Positions 16,252 through 25,958 are shown, counted from the stretch's first letter. The stretch is 64,000 nucleotides of DNA from Massilia sp. IC2-278 (GCF_020708045.1 NZ_JAJFES010000004.1:248001-312000), one strand, 5' to 3'. Made by a program: numbers and translations. The notes: generated by a model from the letters alone, not told the origin.

Positions 16252-17664
16252 TTAGAACCCGAACGCCGCCTTCATCAAGTCGAACACGCGCGTGTTCTCG
16301 ATCGTGCCCTTGAACGGCGCCGAGCCCGCCCCCGCCGCATACAACTTCACGTCGCCGCCGCCGTGCGACTCGCTCGACCAGCGAATTCCGGTCTCCTGGT
16401 GATAGTCCTCGGCCAGCGCCTGCTCGCTGCTTACATCGGCACGGACCTCCGGCCGGTTCGGACCATTCCCGAACACCAGCGTCGTAAACGTCTTGCCGTC
16501 GGCATCCTTGGTCGGCTCGCCGTTGGCATAGCCGCGCACGATGTCCAGCACCGGATTGCCGCGCTTCGGATAGCCGTTCAACACCATCGTGTGGTCATGG
16601 TCCGCCGTCACCACGATCAGCGTGTTCTCCAGACCCGGATCGAGCGCGCGCATGCGCTCCACCGCGGTCTGGATCGCCTCGTCGAAGGCCACGGTCTCGG
16701 TCATGGCGTTGCGCGCATTCGTGTCGTGCAGCGCGTGGTCGATCTTGCCGCCTTCGACCATCAGGAAGAAGCCCTTCGGATTCTTCGAGAGCAGCTCGAT
16801 CGACTTGGCCGTCATCTCGGCCAGCGTCGGCTGCTCGGGGCGGCGTTTCGACGCGTAGTCGAGATGGCTGTCGGCGTAGATGCCGACGAACTTGCGGTTC
16901 GGGAGGGCCGACTGCATGTCGGCGCGGGTGTTGGCCACGAAGTAGCCGCGCGCCGCGAATTCCGCCAGCAGGTCGCGCCCGTCGCCGCGGCCCTTTGGGT
17001 TGCGCGCCTTGTCGAACGGCGTGAAGTGCATGCGCCCGCCTCCCATCAGCACGTCGACGCCATCCTGCAGGCGTTCATTGTAGCCCGCGCCGCCCGGCAC
17101 GATCTGCTCGGCGATGGTATAGCCCATGTCGCGGTCGCACACGTGCGAGAAGGTCGAGGCCGGGGTGGCGTGGGTCAGCTCGGTGGTGGTCACCGCGCCG
17201 ACCGCCTTGCCGTTGGCTTTCGCCAGTTCCAGGATCGTCATCGGCGACGTGCCATTACCCGCACCGCAGCGATCTATGCTGGCGTTGCCGTTGGCGTCCT
17301 TGGCCGGCGCCACCGGCTTGGCGTCCTTCATCGAGATCACGTCGTTGTTGATCTTCACACCGGTCATGTAGGCGCCCATCGATGGCGCGCTGTCGGTCAC
17401 CTGGGCGTCGGCCGAATAAGTCTTGATGCGCGCGGTGCGGTCCAGGCGCTCGAAGTTCAGCAGGCCGTCTTCGCCATGCTTGAAGATGCGCGCGGCGGTG
17501 ATCGTGGTCGGGCCCATGCCGTCGCCGAGGAAGAAGATGATGTTCCTGGCCTGGGACTTGGTGGCTGGAGCGGTTTGCGCCTGGACTGGCAAGGTGCAGG
17601 AGGCTGCCAGCAGCAGCGCGGCGAGTCGGATGGTGGTCATCGGGTGTTGGTTCATGGCGCTCAC
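16252..17664 (-). CDS. Alkaline phosphatase, PhoA-like (paralog 1)
   Basis: Periplasmic phosphomonoesterase by family. It has a signal peptide (TIRLAALLLAASCTLPVQAQ), the first metal motif FFLGDGMGP, the nucleophile serine in VTDSAPSMGAYMTG, GGKIDHALHD and the ADHDHTMVLNGY metal ligands, and a final His in SSESHGGGDV. About 470 residues, standard for PhoA. The frame opens at a GTG (17664) overlapping the stop of the upstream phosphatase (GTGA); an ATG three codons later (17655) is an equally plausible start, and the ribosome binding site spacing (AGGGGA) fits neither perfectly. It is a tandem paralog of the next gene. Unlike that one it has no lipobox, so it should be soluble. Confidence 0.9.
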   Translation of the reverse strand: MSAMNQHPMTTIRLAALLLAASCTLPVQAQTAPATKSQARNIIFFLGDGMGPTTITAARIFKHGEDGLLNFERLDRTARIKTYSADAQVTDSAPSMGAYMTGVKINNDVISMKDAKPVAPAKDANGNASIDRCGAGNGTSPMTILELAKANGKAVGAVTTTELTHATPASTFSHVCDRDMGYTIAEQIVPGGAGYNERLQDGVDVLMGGGRMHFTPFDKARNPKGRGDGRDLLAEFAARGYFVANTRADMQSALPNRKFVGIYADSHLDYASKRRPEQPTLAEMTAKSIELLSKNPKGFFLMVEGGKIDHALHDTNARNAMTETVAFDEAIQTAVERMRALDPGLENTLIVVTADHDHTMVLNGYPKRGNPVLDIVRGYANGEPTKDADGKTFTTLVFGNGPNRPEVRADVSSEQALAEDYHQETGIRWSSESHGGGDVKLYAAGAGSAPFKGTIENTRVFDLMKAAFGF

Positions 17665-19118
17665 AGGTCCCCTGCTGTCTTGATCAGGTTGAAGACGCGG
17701 GTGTTGTCGATGGTCCCGCGGAACAGTTCCGCATTCGCGCCGATGGCGCCCAGGTAGACGTCGGCGCCGCCGTGGGTCTCGGCCCCAAGGCGGGTGCGCA
17801 CCACGGCTTCCTGGTGGTAGTCGTCAGCGGCTGCGATTTCGTCGGTCAGCTTGACGTCCTTGCGGCTGCCCTGGATGCGATGCTCGCCGGTGCCGAAACC
17901 GAGGATCGTGAAGGGCGCGCCGTCCTTGTCGAGGCGGATTTTATTGTCCGGCAGGCTGCGCACCAGGCCCAGCACGCCTGGGTTGGTGGGCGTGGTCTTG
18001 CCGGTGCGCGGCGAATAGCCGTTGATCAGCAGCGTGTGGTCGTGGTCGGCGGTGGCGACGATCAGGGTGTTCTTCAGGCCCGGGTCGATGGCGTTCATCT
18101 TGTCGATGGCGGTTTTCAGGGCCGCGTTGTAGCTCACGGTTTCCTGCAGCGCGCGCTTGGCCAGGGTGGCGTGCAGCGCGTGGTCGATCAAGCCGCCCTC
18201 CACCATCAGGAAGAAGCCGTTCGGGTTGCGCGACAGGATGTCGATGGCTTTTGACGTCATGCCGGCCAGGGCCGGCTGCTTGGCGGTGTCGCGCGCGGCT
18301 TCGTAGGTGAAGTGGTTCTGGGCAAACAGGCCGATCGCAGGCTGCGCGTTCGGCGCCAGGGCCTGCAGTTGCGCGGTGTCGGCGGCGTAGCGCCAGCCCT
18401 TGGCTTGCAGCTCCGCGACCAGGTTGCGGCCGTCGGCGCGCTTGCCGCCCTGCGCCACCGGCGCAAAGAATTGGGCGCCGCCGCCGAAGACCAGGTCCAG
18501 GCCATTGCTACCCAGCGCGGCGTTGTAACCGGCGCCGCCCGGCACCAGCGCGGCCGCGATGTCGGATTCGATCTTGCGGTGGCAGGCGTGGGCGTAGGTG
18601 GCGGCGGGCGTGGCGTCGGTGACGCTGGTGGTGGTGACCACGCCGGCGGCCATGCCGCGTGCCTTGGCCAGTTCGGCCAGGGTCGGCATCGGGCGGCCGT
18701 TTGCGGTCTGACCATCCTGACAGCGGCTGACCTGCTTGTTGCCGTTGGCGTCTGCTGCCGGGGAGATCGAGCGGGTGTCCGAGGACATCGAGATCACGCC
18801 GTTGTTCTGCTTCACGCCGGTCATATAGGCCGACATCGAGGCGGCGCTGTCGGTGACCTGGGCGTCGTTCGAGAAGGTTTTGACGAAGGCGGATTCGGGC
18901 AGCGTGTCGATGGTCAGCTCGCCGTCTTCGCCCACCGCGTAGATGCGCGCGGCGGTGAGGGTGTTGATGCCCATGCCGTCGCCGAGGAAGAAGATGATGT
19001 TTTTCGCGCGGGTGTCGGCGCCCGATGGGGTGTGCGTGGCGACAGTGGGTGACGTGACGGTGGACGCGCAGCCGGCCAGCAGCAACAGGCTTGCGCCGGC
19101 GAGAGTGGTCAATCGCAT
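17661..19118 (-). CDS. Alkaline phosphatase, PhoA-like lipoprotein (paralog 2)
   Basis: Phosphomonoesterase anchored as a lipoprotein: the N-terminus MRLTTLAGASLLLLAGCAS has a lipobox with Cys17. The catalytic set is complete: FFLGDGMGI, nucleophile Ser in VTDSAASMSAYMTG, GGLIDHALH, ADHDHTLLINGY and ETHGGADV. The 485 residues resemble the downstream paralog along their length, so the pair arose by tandem duplication. It is the promoter-proximal gene. The upstream sequence has a possible -10 (TATAAA) but no good -35, as expected of an activated promoter; I could not see a convincing Pho box. Confidence 0.9.
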   Translation of the reverse strand: MRLTTLAGASLLLLAGCASTVTSPTVATHTPSGADTRAKNIIFFLGDGMGINTLTAARIYAVGEDGELTIDTLPESAFVKTFSNDAQVTDSAASMSAYMTGVKQNNGVISMSSDTRSISPAADANGNKQVSRCQDGQTANGRPMPTLAELAKARGMAAGVVTTTSVTDATPAATYAHACHRKIESDIAAALVPGGAGYNAALGSNGLDLVFGGGAQFFAPVAQGGKRADGRNLVAELQAKGWRYAADTAQLQALAPNAQPAIGLFAQNHFTYEAARDTAKQPALAGMTSKAIDILSRNPNGFFLMVEGGLIDHALHATLAKRALQETVSYNAALKTAIDKMNAIDPGLKNTLIVATADHDHTLLINGYSPRTGKTTPTNPGVLGLVRSLPDNKIRLDKDGAPFTILGFGTGEHRIQGSRKDVKLTDEIAAADDYHQEAVVRTRLGAETHGGADVYLGAIGANAELFRGTIDNTRVFNLIKTAGDL

Positions 19119-19213
19119 GGTGGATCCTGGGGTGGAAAGCGGGCAGTCTACACCGGTAACTGTTTATATGGTGTGATTGATATGTAGCGGGAATCCAGGC
19201 CTGCGGCTTGAAC

Positions 19214-19424
19214 CGTACGGTGGGCACTCCGTGCCCACGCGGTTACGTGCGCGTGCTGTTGCCCGCTGCGGCGAATCGTCGCTCGCTGACGCTTGAGGAA
19301 ATCGCGGATGTTTGGAAATCGGGTTGGAGCGTGCGACTCGCGGAGAAGATTGCGGGCGAGATATCGCGGCCAGTGGTGAAAGGATGCGCACGTAACCGCG
19401 TGGGCACGGAGTGCCCACCGTACG
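19214..19424. repeat. REPIN-like palindromic element, copy C
   Basis: A 211-bp copy with arms 19214-19242 and 19396-19424. The arms extend inward to GCGGTTACGTGCG and CGCACGTAACCGC, giving about 38 bp of inverted repeat. It fills the gap 19119-19448; its right end is 24 bp from the stop of the transglycosylase gene. Confidence 0.88.
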
Positions 19425-19448
19425 GGCGAGGTCTCGACAAAAATGACG

Positions 19449-20093
19449 TTACCGCGACGCCACTGCCGCCGGCGTGAACTCCCACTTCTTCCACGCCGAC
19501 AGCACCGCATTCGGATACTGTGGCTTGCCCCGGCTGCCGTTGTAGCGGCCGAGCGCGAGGTACAGATTGCCGCGCTCCATGTCGATATACATGCGCAAGA
19601 TCGAGCAGCCGTAGCGCAAATTGGTCTGCATGTGGAACAGCTTGCGCCGGTCGCTGTCGCCGATCACCTTGGTCCAGAACGGCATCACCTGCATGTAGCC
19701 GCGCGCGCCGGCGATCGACACCGCGTACTTGCGATACGCCGACTCGACCTGGATCAGCCCCAGCACCAGCCCCGGATCGAGCCCGGCACGGGTCGCCTCA
19801 TACCAGGCCGCCTCCAGGAATTCCGTGCGCGAGAATTCGTCGGGGATGCGTTTTTTCAGCCGCCCCGACATCTCGTTGAACCACTGCTGGTAGCGCAGCC
19901 GCCCTGCCTCGTCACGGAAGACAGGCTTGGGCGGACGCGCATCGTTGATGGCGTTCGACAGCGCCAGGCGCACGGAATCGGCGAGCGCCTCTTCCTTCTG
20001 GTTGCCCGCGTGGGCGCTCGTGAAGGCAAGCGCCGCCACGAGCAGCGCGCCACTTAACAGTGTGCGCGCCCCGCCCTGTCCCGCCATCCGCAT
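19449..20093 (-). CDS. Exported lytic transglycosylase (SLT domain)
   Basis: Cleaves the glycan strands of peptidoglycan. About 214 residues: signal peptide (LLSGALLVAALAFTSAHA), a helical linker, then an SLT domain (about 105-205) with the catalytic Glu in GLIQVESAYRKYAVS, the GARGYMQVMPF motif, LRYGCSILRMYID and ALGRYNGSRG. The ATG at 20093 overlaps the proS stop (TGATG), so it is translated with proS although functionally unrelated. Confidence 0.9.
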   Translation of the reverse strand: MRMAGQGGARTLLSGALLVAALAFTSAHAGNQKEEALADSVRLALSNAINDARPPKPVFRDEAGRLRYQQWFNEMSGRLKKRIPDEFSRTEFLEAAWYEATRAGLDPGLVLGLIQVESAYRKYAVSIAGARGYMQVMPFWTKVIGDSDRRKLFHMQTNLRYGCSILRMYIDMERGNLYLALGRYNGSRGKPQYPNAVLSAWKKWEFTPAAVASR

Positions 20094-21823
20094 CACTGCG
20101 CGAATTTGGCCTTGATGAAGCCGACCATCTCGTCGACCGCGATGGCCGTGGCTTCGGTATCGCGGCGGCCCTGGTATTCGAGCTTGCCTTCCTTCAGGCC
20201 GCGCTCGCCGATCACCACGCGGTGCGGCACGCCGATCAGTTCCCAGTCGGCGAACATCGCGCCCGGACGCAGGCCGCGGTCGTCGACGATCACGTCCACG
20301 CCCGCCGCTTGCAGCTCGGCGTACAGCTTCTCGGTCTGTTCCTTGACCATTTCGCTGCGGTCAAGGCCCATCGGGCACAGCACGATCTGGAACGGCGCCA
20401 GCGCGTCTGGCCAGACTATGCCCTTGTCGTCGTAGTTCTGCTCGATCGCCGCGCCCAGGATACGGGTCACGCCGATGCCGTAGCAGCCCATCTGCAGCGG
20501 CGCCGGCTTGCCGTTTTCGTCGAGGTAGGTTGCTTCCATGGCTTTCGAGTAGGCGCTGCCGAGCTGGAACACGTGGCCGACTTCGATGCCGCGCTCGATG
20601 GCCAGCACGCCCTTGCCGTCCGGCGAAGCGTCGCCTTCGACCACGTTGCGCAGGTCGGCGACCACCGGTTCCGGCAGGTCGCGGCCCCAGTTCACGCCGG
20701 CGAGGTGGGCGTCGACCTCGTTCGCGCCGCAGACGAAATCGGCCATGTTGGCCACGGTACGGTCGGCAACGATCGTGACAGGCTGCTTCGGCGCGACAGG
20801 ACCGAGGTAGCCCGGCATGGTGCCATACACTTCCGCGATCTCGGCTTCGCTCGAGAAGCGGTAGGTGCCCAGGCCTGGAACCTTGTTGACCTTGACTTCA
20901 TTCAGCTCGTGGTCGCCGCGCAGCAGCAGCATGAAGTATTGCTTGCTGACCTTGCCCTCTTCTTCGGTTTCGACCGTCAGCGCAATGGTTTTCACCGTTT
21001 GCGACAGCGGCAGGCCCAGCTGCTCGGCCACCATCTCGCACTTGGTCTTGCCCGGGGTCGGCACCTTGGTCATGGCTTGCGTGGCCGCGCCGCGCTCGCC
21101 GATGGCCAGCGCCTCAGCCGCTTCCATGTTGGCCGCGTAGTCCGAGGTCGGGCAGTAGACCAGCGCGTCTTCGCCGGTCGAGGCGATCACGTGGAATTCG
21201 TGCGAGCCGGTGCCGCCGATGGCGCCGTTGTCGGCCGCCACCGCGCGGAATTTCAGACCGAAGCGGTTGAAGATGCGCACGTAGGCATCGAACATGATCT
21301 GGTAGGACTTCTGCATGCCTTCCAGGTCGCGGTCGAAGGAATAGGCATCCTTCATCGTGAACTCGCGGCCGCGCATCAGGCCGAAGCGCGGGCGGCGTTC
21401 GTCGCGGAACTTGGTCTGGATGTGATAGAAGTTCAGCGGCAGCTGGCGGTAGGACTTGATCTCGCTGCGCACGACGTCGGTGACGACTTCTTCCGAGGTC
21501 GGCTGGATGGCGTAGTCGCGGCCATGGCGGTCCTTGACGCGCATCAGTTCCGGACCCATCTTGTCCCAGCGGCCCGTCTCTTGCCACAGTTCGGCCGGCT
21601 GCACGACCGGCATCAGCAGTTCGAGCGCGCCCGACTTGTTCATCTCTTCGCGAATGATCGCTTCGACCTTGCGAATGACGCGCAAGCCGGTCGGCATGTA
21701 GGTGTAGATGCCCGAGCCGAGGCGCTTGATCATCCCCGCCCGCATCATCAGCTTGTGGCTGACGATCTCGGCATCGGATGGCGCTTCTTTAAGAGTTGAA
21801 ATAAAAAATCGTGAGGCACGCAT
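20093..21823 (-). CDS. proS: Prolyl-tRNA synthetase
   Basis: Class II synthetase charging tRNA-Pro. The 576-residue bacterial form contains the N-terminal catalytic part ([29 protein letters not shown], motif 2 region [22 protein letters not shown]), the YbaK-like editing insertion (about 225-400) that removes mischarged Ala, then motif 3 ([12 protein letters not shown]) and the anticodon-binding domain. It is complete. Confidence 0.98.
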   Translation of the reverse strand: MRASRFFISTLKEAPSDAEIVSHKLMMRAGMIKRLGSGIYTYMPTGLRVIRKVEAIIREEMNKSGALELLMPVVQPAELWQETGRWDKMGPELMRVKDRHGRDYAIQPTSEEVVTDVVRSEIKSYRQLPLNFYHIQTKFRDERRPRFGLMRGREFTMKDAYSFDRDLEGMQKSYQIMFDAYVRIFNRFGLKFRAVAADNGAIGGTGSHEFHVIASTGEDALVYCPTSDYAANMEAAEALAIGERGAATQAMTKVPTPGKTKCEMVAEQLGLPLSQTVKTIALTVETEEEGKVSKQYFMLLLRGDHELNEVKVNKVPGLGTYRFSSEAEIAEVYGTMPGYLGPVAPKQPVTIVADRTVANMADFVCGANEVDAHLAGVNWGRDLPEPVVADLRNVVEGDASPDGKGVLAIERGIEVGHVFQLGSAYSKAMEATYLDENGKPAPLQMGCYGIGVTRILGAAIEQNYDDKGIVWPDALAPFQIVLCPMGLDRSEMVKEQTEKLYAELQAAGVDVIVDDRGLRPGAMFADWELIGVPHRVVIGERGLKEGKLEYQGRRDTEATAIAVDEMVGFIKAKFAQ

Positions 21824-22027
21824 ATCGATGAATTCTTTTTAAAAAGAGAGGGTTATAATCGACCTAATTTTAAAGGATTAGCTGGCTGATGCGTCCAAAC
21901 TTTGTACAAATGGGTCCGGAACACGCAGCCGCCGCCGTTTTCGTGATCGAAAGGCATGGCTGACGCAGGGATTTGTAGGTAAAAACGCAAGGGACCAGAA
22001 GCCGGCAGAAAGTTTCGAGGTGCACTT

Positions 22028-22666
22028 ATGCTCGATCGTGAAGGGTTCCGCCCCAACGTCGGCATCATCCTGCTGAACGCCAATAACGAGGTGTGGTGGG
22101 GCAAGCGGGTGCGCGAGCACTCATGGCAATTTCCGCAAGGGGGTATCAAATACGGCGAGACGCCGGAACAGGCGATGTACCGCGAGCTGGAGGAAGAAAT
22201 CGGGCTGCGCCAGGAGCATGTCAAGATCGTGGGCCGTACCCGCGACTGGCTGCGCTACGAGGTGCCGGATCACTTCATCAAGCGCGAGATCCGCGGCCAT
22301 TACCGTGGCCAGAAGCAGATCTGGTTCTTGTTGCGCATGGTAGCGCGCGACAACGACGTCAACCTGCGCCTGACCGACCATCCCGAGTTCGACGCCTGGC
22401 GCTGGCACGACTACTGGGTGCCGCTGGACGTGGTCATCGAGTTCAAGCGCGATGTCTACCAGCGCGCCTTGCAGGAACTGTCGCGCTTCATCAGCTGGCC
22501 GGCCAACGGCGGGCACGGTGAGCGCCGCCACAGCGCGCGCTACCTGCGCCAGCCGCGTGGCCAGGGCAACGCGCCGGGCAGCGCCAACGGCGGCGCCAAG
22601 ACCGGGCCGAGGCCGCCACGCGATGCCGCGGCCGAGCCGCAGCTGGTGCTGACACCGGAAAAATAG
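22028..22666 (+). CDS. rppH: RNA pyrophosphohydrolase RppH
   Basis: Nudix hydrolase that removes pyrophosphate from mRNA 5' ends to trigger decay. The Nudix box GX5EX7REUXEEXGU is visible as [23 protein letters not shown] (residues about 38-60), preceded by the RppH-typical [17 protein letters not shown] start and WQFPQGG. The core is about 160 residues. A low-complexity basic tail ([16 protein letters not shown]...) brings it to 212, as is common in Burkholderiales. A TATAAT at 21854-21859 suggests a leader of about 160 nt. A terminator follows. Confidence 0.96.
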   Translation: MLDREGFRPNVGIILLNANNEVWWGKRVREHSWQFPQGGIKYGETPEQAMYRELEEEIGLRQEHVKIVGRTRDWLRYEVPDHFIKREIRGHYRGQKQIWFLLRMVARDNDVNLRLTDHPEFDAWRWHDYWVPLDVVIEFKRDVYQRALQELSRFISWPANGGHGERRHSARYLRQPRGQGNAPGSANGGAKTGPRPPRDAAAEPQLVLTPEK

Positions 22667-22700
22667 TTGCGTCTGTAACTCAGCAGTTACACGCCATCCG

Positions 22701-22741
22701 AAGCAGGCACGCCACGCAAGTGACGTTTGCCTGCTTTTTTT
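22701..22741 (+). terminator. Terminator after rppH
   Basis: AAGCAGGCA and TGCCTGCTT form a 9-bp stem, closed by an inner partly paired loop, followed by an uninterrupted T-run. Confidence 0.85.
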
Positions 22742-22752
22742 CTGCCAAATCA

Positions 22753-22782
22753 TTGCAAAATAGAAAACTTTCATCCTAGAAT
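22753..22782 (+). promoter_or_regulatory. Promoter of the first twin protease; start codon at +1
   Basis: TTGCAA (22753-22758) and TAGAAT (22777-22782) are 18 bp apart. The ATG follows 6 nt after the -10 box, so transcription should begin at or next to the A of the start codon. There is no Shine-Dalgarno sequence. The same layout precedes the next gene. Confidence 0.65.
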
Positions 22783-22788
22783 TACTGG

Positions 22789-24339
22789 ATGAATCCTTCA
22801 TTCCTTGGCGCCCTTGCCGCACTGGCGATGGGCCTGGCCCTTCCCATCACCGCTTCCGCCGCGCCGGCGCCGGCGTCCTGCAAATACGTCGAGATCGCCA
22901 AGCTGCCGCTCAACTACACCGGCCCCAACCTGGAAATCACGACGACCGGCAGCATCAACGGCACACCGTCCGTCATGCTGCTCGACACCGGCGCCTGGCG
23001 TACCCTTCTGACACGCACCGGCACCGAGCGTCTCGGCCTGCGGCTGCGCAATACCGGACACCATGCGTATGGCGTCGGCGGCATCGCCCGTCTCTACGAG
23101 ACACGGGTCAACGAGTTCGTCACCGGCCCTTCGCGCGCCAGCAAGGGCGTGATGACGGTGTTGACCGACTTCGGCTACGTCCCTTCGTACGACGCGATTG
23201 TCGGCGCCCCTTTCCTGCTGCAGGCCGACCTCGAGATTTCCCTCGCCGCCAAGGAGCTGAAATTCTTCCGGCCACTCGACTGCCGCGACGAATTCCTTGC
23301 CTACTGGGACCCGAAAGCGGTCGAACTGCCCTTCCACCGCGACTCGCGCGAAGGCAGCAACCCGCTCTTCACCGTCTCGGTCAACGGCCGCGAGCTGATC
23401 GCGATGATCGACACCGGCGCCGGCACCACCTCGATCACCCTGGACGCGGCCAAGCGAACCGGCCTGCAGCTCGATGCGCCGGGCGTCAACCGCCTCAGCG
23501 ATGCCGTCGGCGTCGGCACCCGCAAGCGAGCACGCTGGCGCACCCGCTTTGCCACCCTGCAGGTTGGCGACGAAACCATACGCAACGCCGAGGTCAACGT
23601 CATCGACAGCGACGTCCCGACCGACGTCATCCTCGGTGCGGATTTCCTGCGCTCGCACCGCGTCCTGTTCGCGATGAGCCAGCGCAAGCTCTACTTCTCC
23701 TACATCGGCGGCGTACCCCTCGACGAATACGGCAAGCTCGCGCCCTGGGTCGTCACCGAAGCCGAGGCCGGCAACGCCGATGCCCAGATGGCGCTTGCAG
23801 ACATCTACGCAAAAGGCAAGATCGTTGCGAAGGACACGGCACTGGCCGACAGCTGGCTCGCCAAGGCCGCCAGCGGTGGCAATCCGCAGGCGAATATCCG
23901 CACCGGACGCTGGAAGATGACGCATGGCCAGCTGGCCGAAGGCGCCGCCCACCTGCGCACCGGCCTCGACCGCCTGCCCTCGCATCACCAGGCCGCCCTC
24001 TGGCTGCACATTGCGCGCCTGCGCCTGGGCCAGCCGGAACTGGCGGCCAGCGAGCTGCAGGCTTCGGTTGCACGTTACGACGACGAGTGGCCACGGCCGG
24101 TTGCCGACTTTTACCTGGGCAAACTCAGCGCCGCAGCCCTGCTCGAGGAAGCCGCCGACGACAAGACCACCGCACGGACACGGACCTGCCAGGCCATCGC
24201 TGCGATCGGCGAGTGGCACGGCGCGCGCGGCGAAAAGGAACAGGAGCGTCCGCTGGCAGCGCGCTACAAGGCGGAGTGCGCCTTCAAGCCAACAGATCCG
24301 GCAACCGGGCAGGCGCAGGAGGAAGACAACCCCGCATGA
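22789..24339 (+). CDS. Exported two-lobed aspartic protease with Sel1-like C-terminus (twin 1)
   Basis: Predicted periplasmic aspartyl protease. Signal peptide at residues 1-24 (ends ITASA). Two retropepsin-like lobes follow in one chain. Lobe 1 has catalytic Asp66 (VMLLDTGAW) and its second motif DAIVGAPFLL (about 135-144). Lobe 2 has Asp208 (AMIDTGAG) and TDVILGADFLRSH (about 278-290). A Sel1/TPR-type helical region follows (AEAGNADAQMALADIYAKG, about 325-440). The 516-residue protein has a close paralog immediately downstream. Having both DTG aspartates in one polypeptide suggests it works as a monomer, like pepsin, rather than as a homodimer. Substrate unknown. Confidence 0.8.
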   Translation: MNPSFLGALAALAMGLALPITASAAPAPASCKYVEIAKLPLNYTGPNLEITTTGSINGTPSVMLLDTGAWRTLLTRTGTERLGLRLRNTGHHAYGVGGIARLYETRVNEFVTGPSRASKGVMTVLTDFGYVPSYDAIVGAPFLLQADLEISLAAKELKFFRPLDCRDEFLAYWDPKAVELPFHRDSREGSNPLFTVSVNGRELIAMIDTGAGTTSITLDAAKRTGLQLDAPGVNRLSDAVGVGTRKRARWRTRFATLQVGDETIRNAEVNVIDSDVPTDVILGADFLRSHRVLFAMSQRKLYFSYIGGVPLDEYGKLAPWVVTEAEAGNADAQMALADIYAKGKIVAKDTALADSWLAKAASGGNPQANIRTGRWKMTHGQLAEGAAHLRTGLDRLPSHHQAALWLHIARLRLGQPELAASELQASVARYDDEWPRPVADFYLGKLSAAALLEEAADDKTTARTRTCQAIAAIGEWHGARGEKEQERPLAARYKAECAFKPTDPATGQAQEEDNPA

Positions 24340-24400
24340 AGGCTGGCGCGCGCGGCTCCATGCCGATGCGTACCTGCTTGCCACAAAGCAGCTTTTTAGA

Positions 24401-24430
24401 TTGCTTTTATGTAAATTTCCCACGTAGAAT
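24401..24430 (+). promoter_or_regulatory. Promoter of the second twin protease; start codon at +1
   Basis: TTGCTT (24401-24406) and TAGAAT (24425-24430) are 18 bp apart, and the ATG is 7 nt after the -10. The spacing and -10 sequence are the same as for the first copy, and again no ribosome binding site is present. Confidence 0.65.
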
Positions 24431-24437
24431 CTTTGGC

Positions 24438-25958
24438 ATGAAGCCCTTGTCCCGTACCCTGGCCGCGCTGGCGCTGGTCCTCTCCGTTCCACTTGGCCAG
24501 GCCGCAGAGGCCCCGCGCTGCCGTTATGTCACGGTCGGGAAATTGCCCCTGCAGTACACCGGACCCAGCCTGCAGGTCACGACCGAGGGCGTGATCAACG
24601 GCACGCCGGCAACCATGCTGGTCGATACCGGTGCTTACGATACCTTCCTTACCCGCACCGGCACGGAAAGGCGCGGCATGAAGCTGAGTAACCTGGGCCG
24701 GGTGGCGCAGGGTGTCGGCGGCGTCTCGTCGATTTACCAGACCCGCATCAAGGAATTCGTGGCCGGCCCGGCGCGCAGCGAGCGCGGGCACATGCGCGTG
24801 CTATCGGACTTCGGCTTCACGCCTTCGTTCGACGCCATCCTGGGCGCACCCTTTCTCCTGCAGACAGACCTGGAAATTTCCCTGGCTACCAAGGAAATGA
24901 AGTTCTTCCAGCCAATCAATTGCGGCGATACCCACCTCGCCTACTGGGATGCCGACGCCCTTGTCATTCCTTTCGACACCAGTTCCGAAACCACGCCGAA
25001 TCCGTATCTCACGGTCCTGGTGAACGATGTGAAGATGCGCGCGATCATCGACACCGGTGCGGCGGCAACCACGATCTCGCTCGCCGCGGCCAGGCGTGCG
25101 GGCCTGAAACTGGACGCGCCCGATGTCACGCGGGCCGGCCACGTCGTCGGCGTGGGCGACGACAAGGTCGCCTTCTGGCATACGGCCTTCAAGACCTTCC
25201 AGATCGGCGAGGAAGTCATCCAGAATGCCGACATCGGCGTGGTCGACCGCAAGGGAAGCGACGTCGACATCCTGCTGGGCGACGACTTCCTGCGTTCGCA
25301 CCGCGTGCTGATCGCGATGAGCCAGCGCAAGATCTACTTTTCGTATGTCGGCGGCCAGCCTTTCGAACAGCGCCGCAAGCTCGAATCCTGGATCCAGGCC
25401 GAAGCCGACGCCGGCAATGGTGATGCCCAGATGCGGCTGGCCAACATGTACGGCAGCGGCGACGGCGTAGCGCGCGACGCGCAAGCCTCCGCCAAATGGC
25501 TGGAGCAGGCAGCCGCCAGCGGCAATGCCTACGCCAACCTGTACAGCGGCCGCTCGCTGCTGCGCCAGGGCCGTGCAAGCGATGCCGCCCCGCGCCTGCG
25601 CCTGGCGCTCGACAAGCTGCCGTCCAACCGCGACGCCGCCCTCTGGCTGTATCTCGCCCGCCTGCGTATGGGCCAGGCGGAACTCGGCCGCACCGAGCTG
25701 GCCACCGCCTTTGCGCGCAGCGAGGACGACGAGTGGCCGGCGCCGGTTGCCGCTTTCTACCTTGGCAAGTCGAGCGCCGAACAGGTGTTGAAGCAGGCGG
25801 CCGAAGACCGCGAGCTGGGATCGAAGCGTCGCTGCACGGCCATCGGATTGATGACCGAGCTGCACGAAGCCCAAGGCGACAGCGCCGGCGTGCAGGCCAT
25901 GGCGGCGGCGCGCAAGCAGCATTGCAGCGGCGGCCAGGACGACGCGGACGAAGACTGA
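24438..25958 (+). CDS. Exported two-lobed aspartic protease with Sel1-like C-terminus (twin 2)
   Basis: Paralog of the preceding gene, 506 residues. Signal peptide 1-22 (ends GQAAE). Catalytic aspartates are Asp63 (MLVDTGAY) and Asp205 (AIIDTGAA), with matching second motifs DAILGAPFLL and VDILLGDDFLRSH. The Sel1-like segment (AEADAGNGDAQMRLANMYGSGDGVARDAQ) is better preserved than in twin 1. The C-terminus ends in an acidic tail. I take the ATG at 24438, where the signal peptide begins and the promoter ends; the open frame extends upstream over the end of twin 1 but is not the gene. Confidence 0.8.
   Translation: MKPLSRTLAALALVLSVPLGQAAEAPRCRYVTVGKLPLQYTGPSLQVTTEGVINGTPATMLVDTGAYDTFLTRTGTERRGMKLSNLGRVAQGVGGVSSIYQTRIKEFVAGPARSERGHMRVLSDFGFTPSFDAILGAPFLLQTDLEISLATKEMKFFQPINCGDTHLAYWDADALVIPFDTSSETTPNPYLTVLVNDVKMRAIIDTGAAATTISLAAARRAGLKLDAPDVTRAGHVVGVGDDKVAFWHTAFKTFQIGEEVIQNADIGVVDRKGSDVDILLGDDFLRSHRVLIAMSQRKIYFSYVGGQPFEQRRKLESWIQAEADAGNGDAQMRLANMYGSGDGVARDAQASAKWLEQAAASGNAYANLYSGRSLLRQGRASDAAPRLRLALDKLPSNRDAALWLYLARLRMGQAELGRTELATAFARSEDDEWPAPVAAFYLGKSSAEQVLKQAAEDRELGSKRRCTAIGLMTELHEAQGDSAGVQAMAAARKQHCSGGQDDADED

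Noticed and set aside
19119-19213. Possible Pho box before the tandem phosphatases
   Set aside because: Only weak similarity to the CTGTCAT direct repeats; function alone was not enough to call it.
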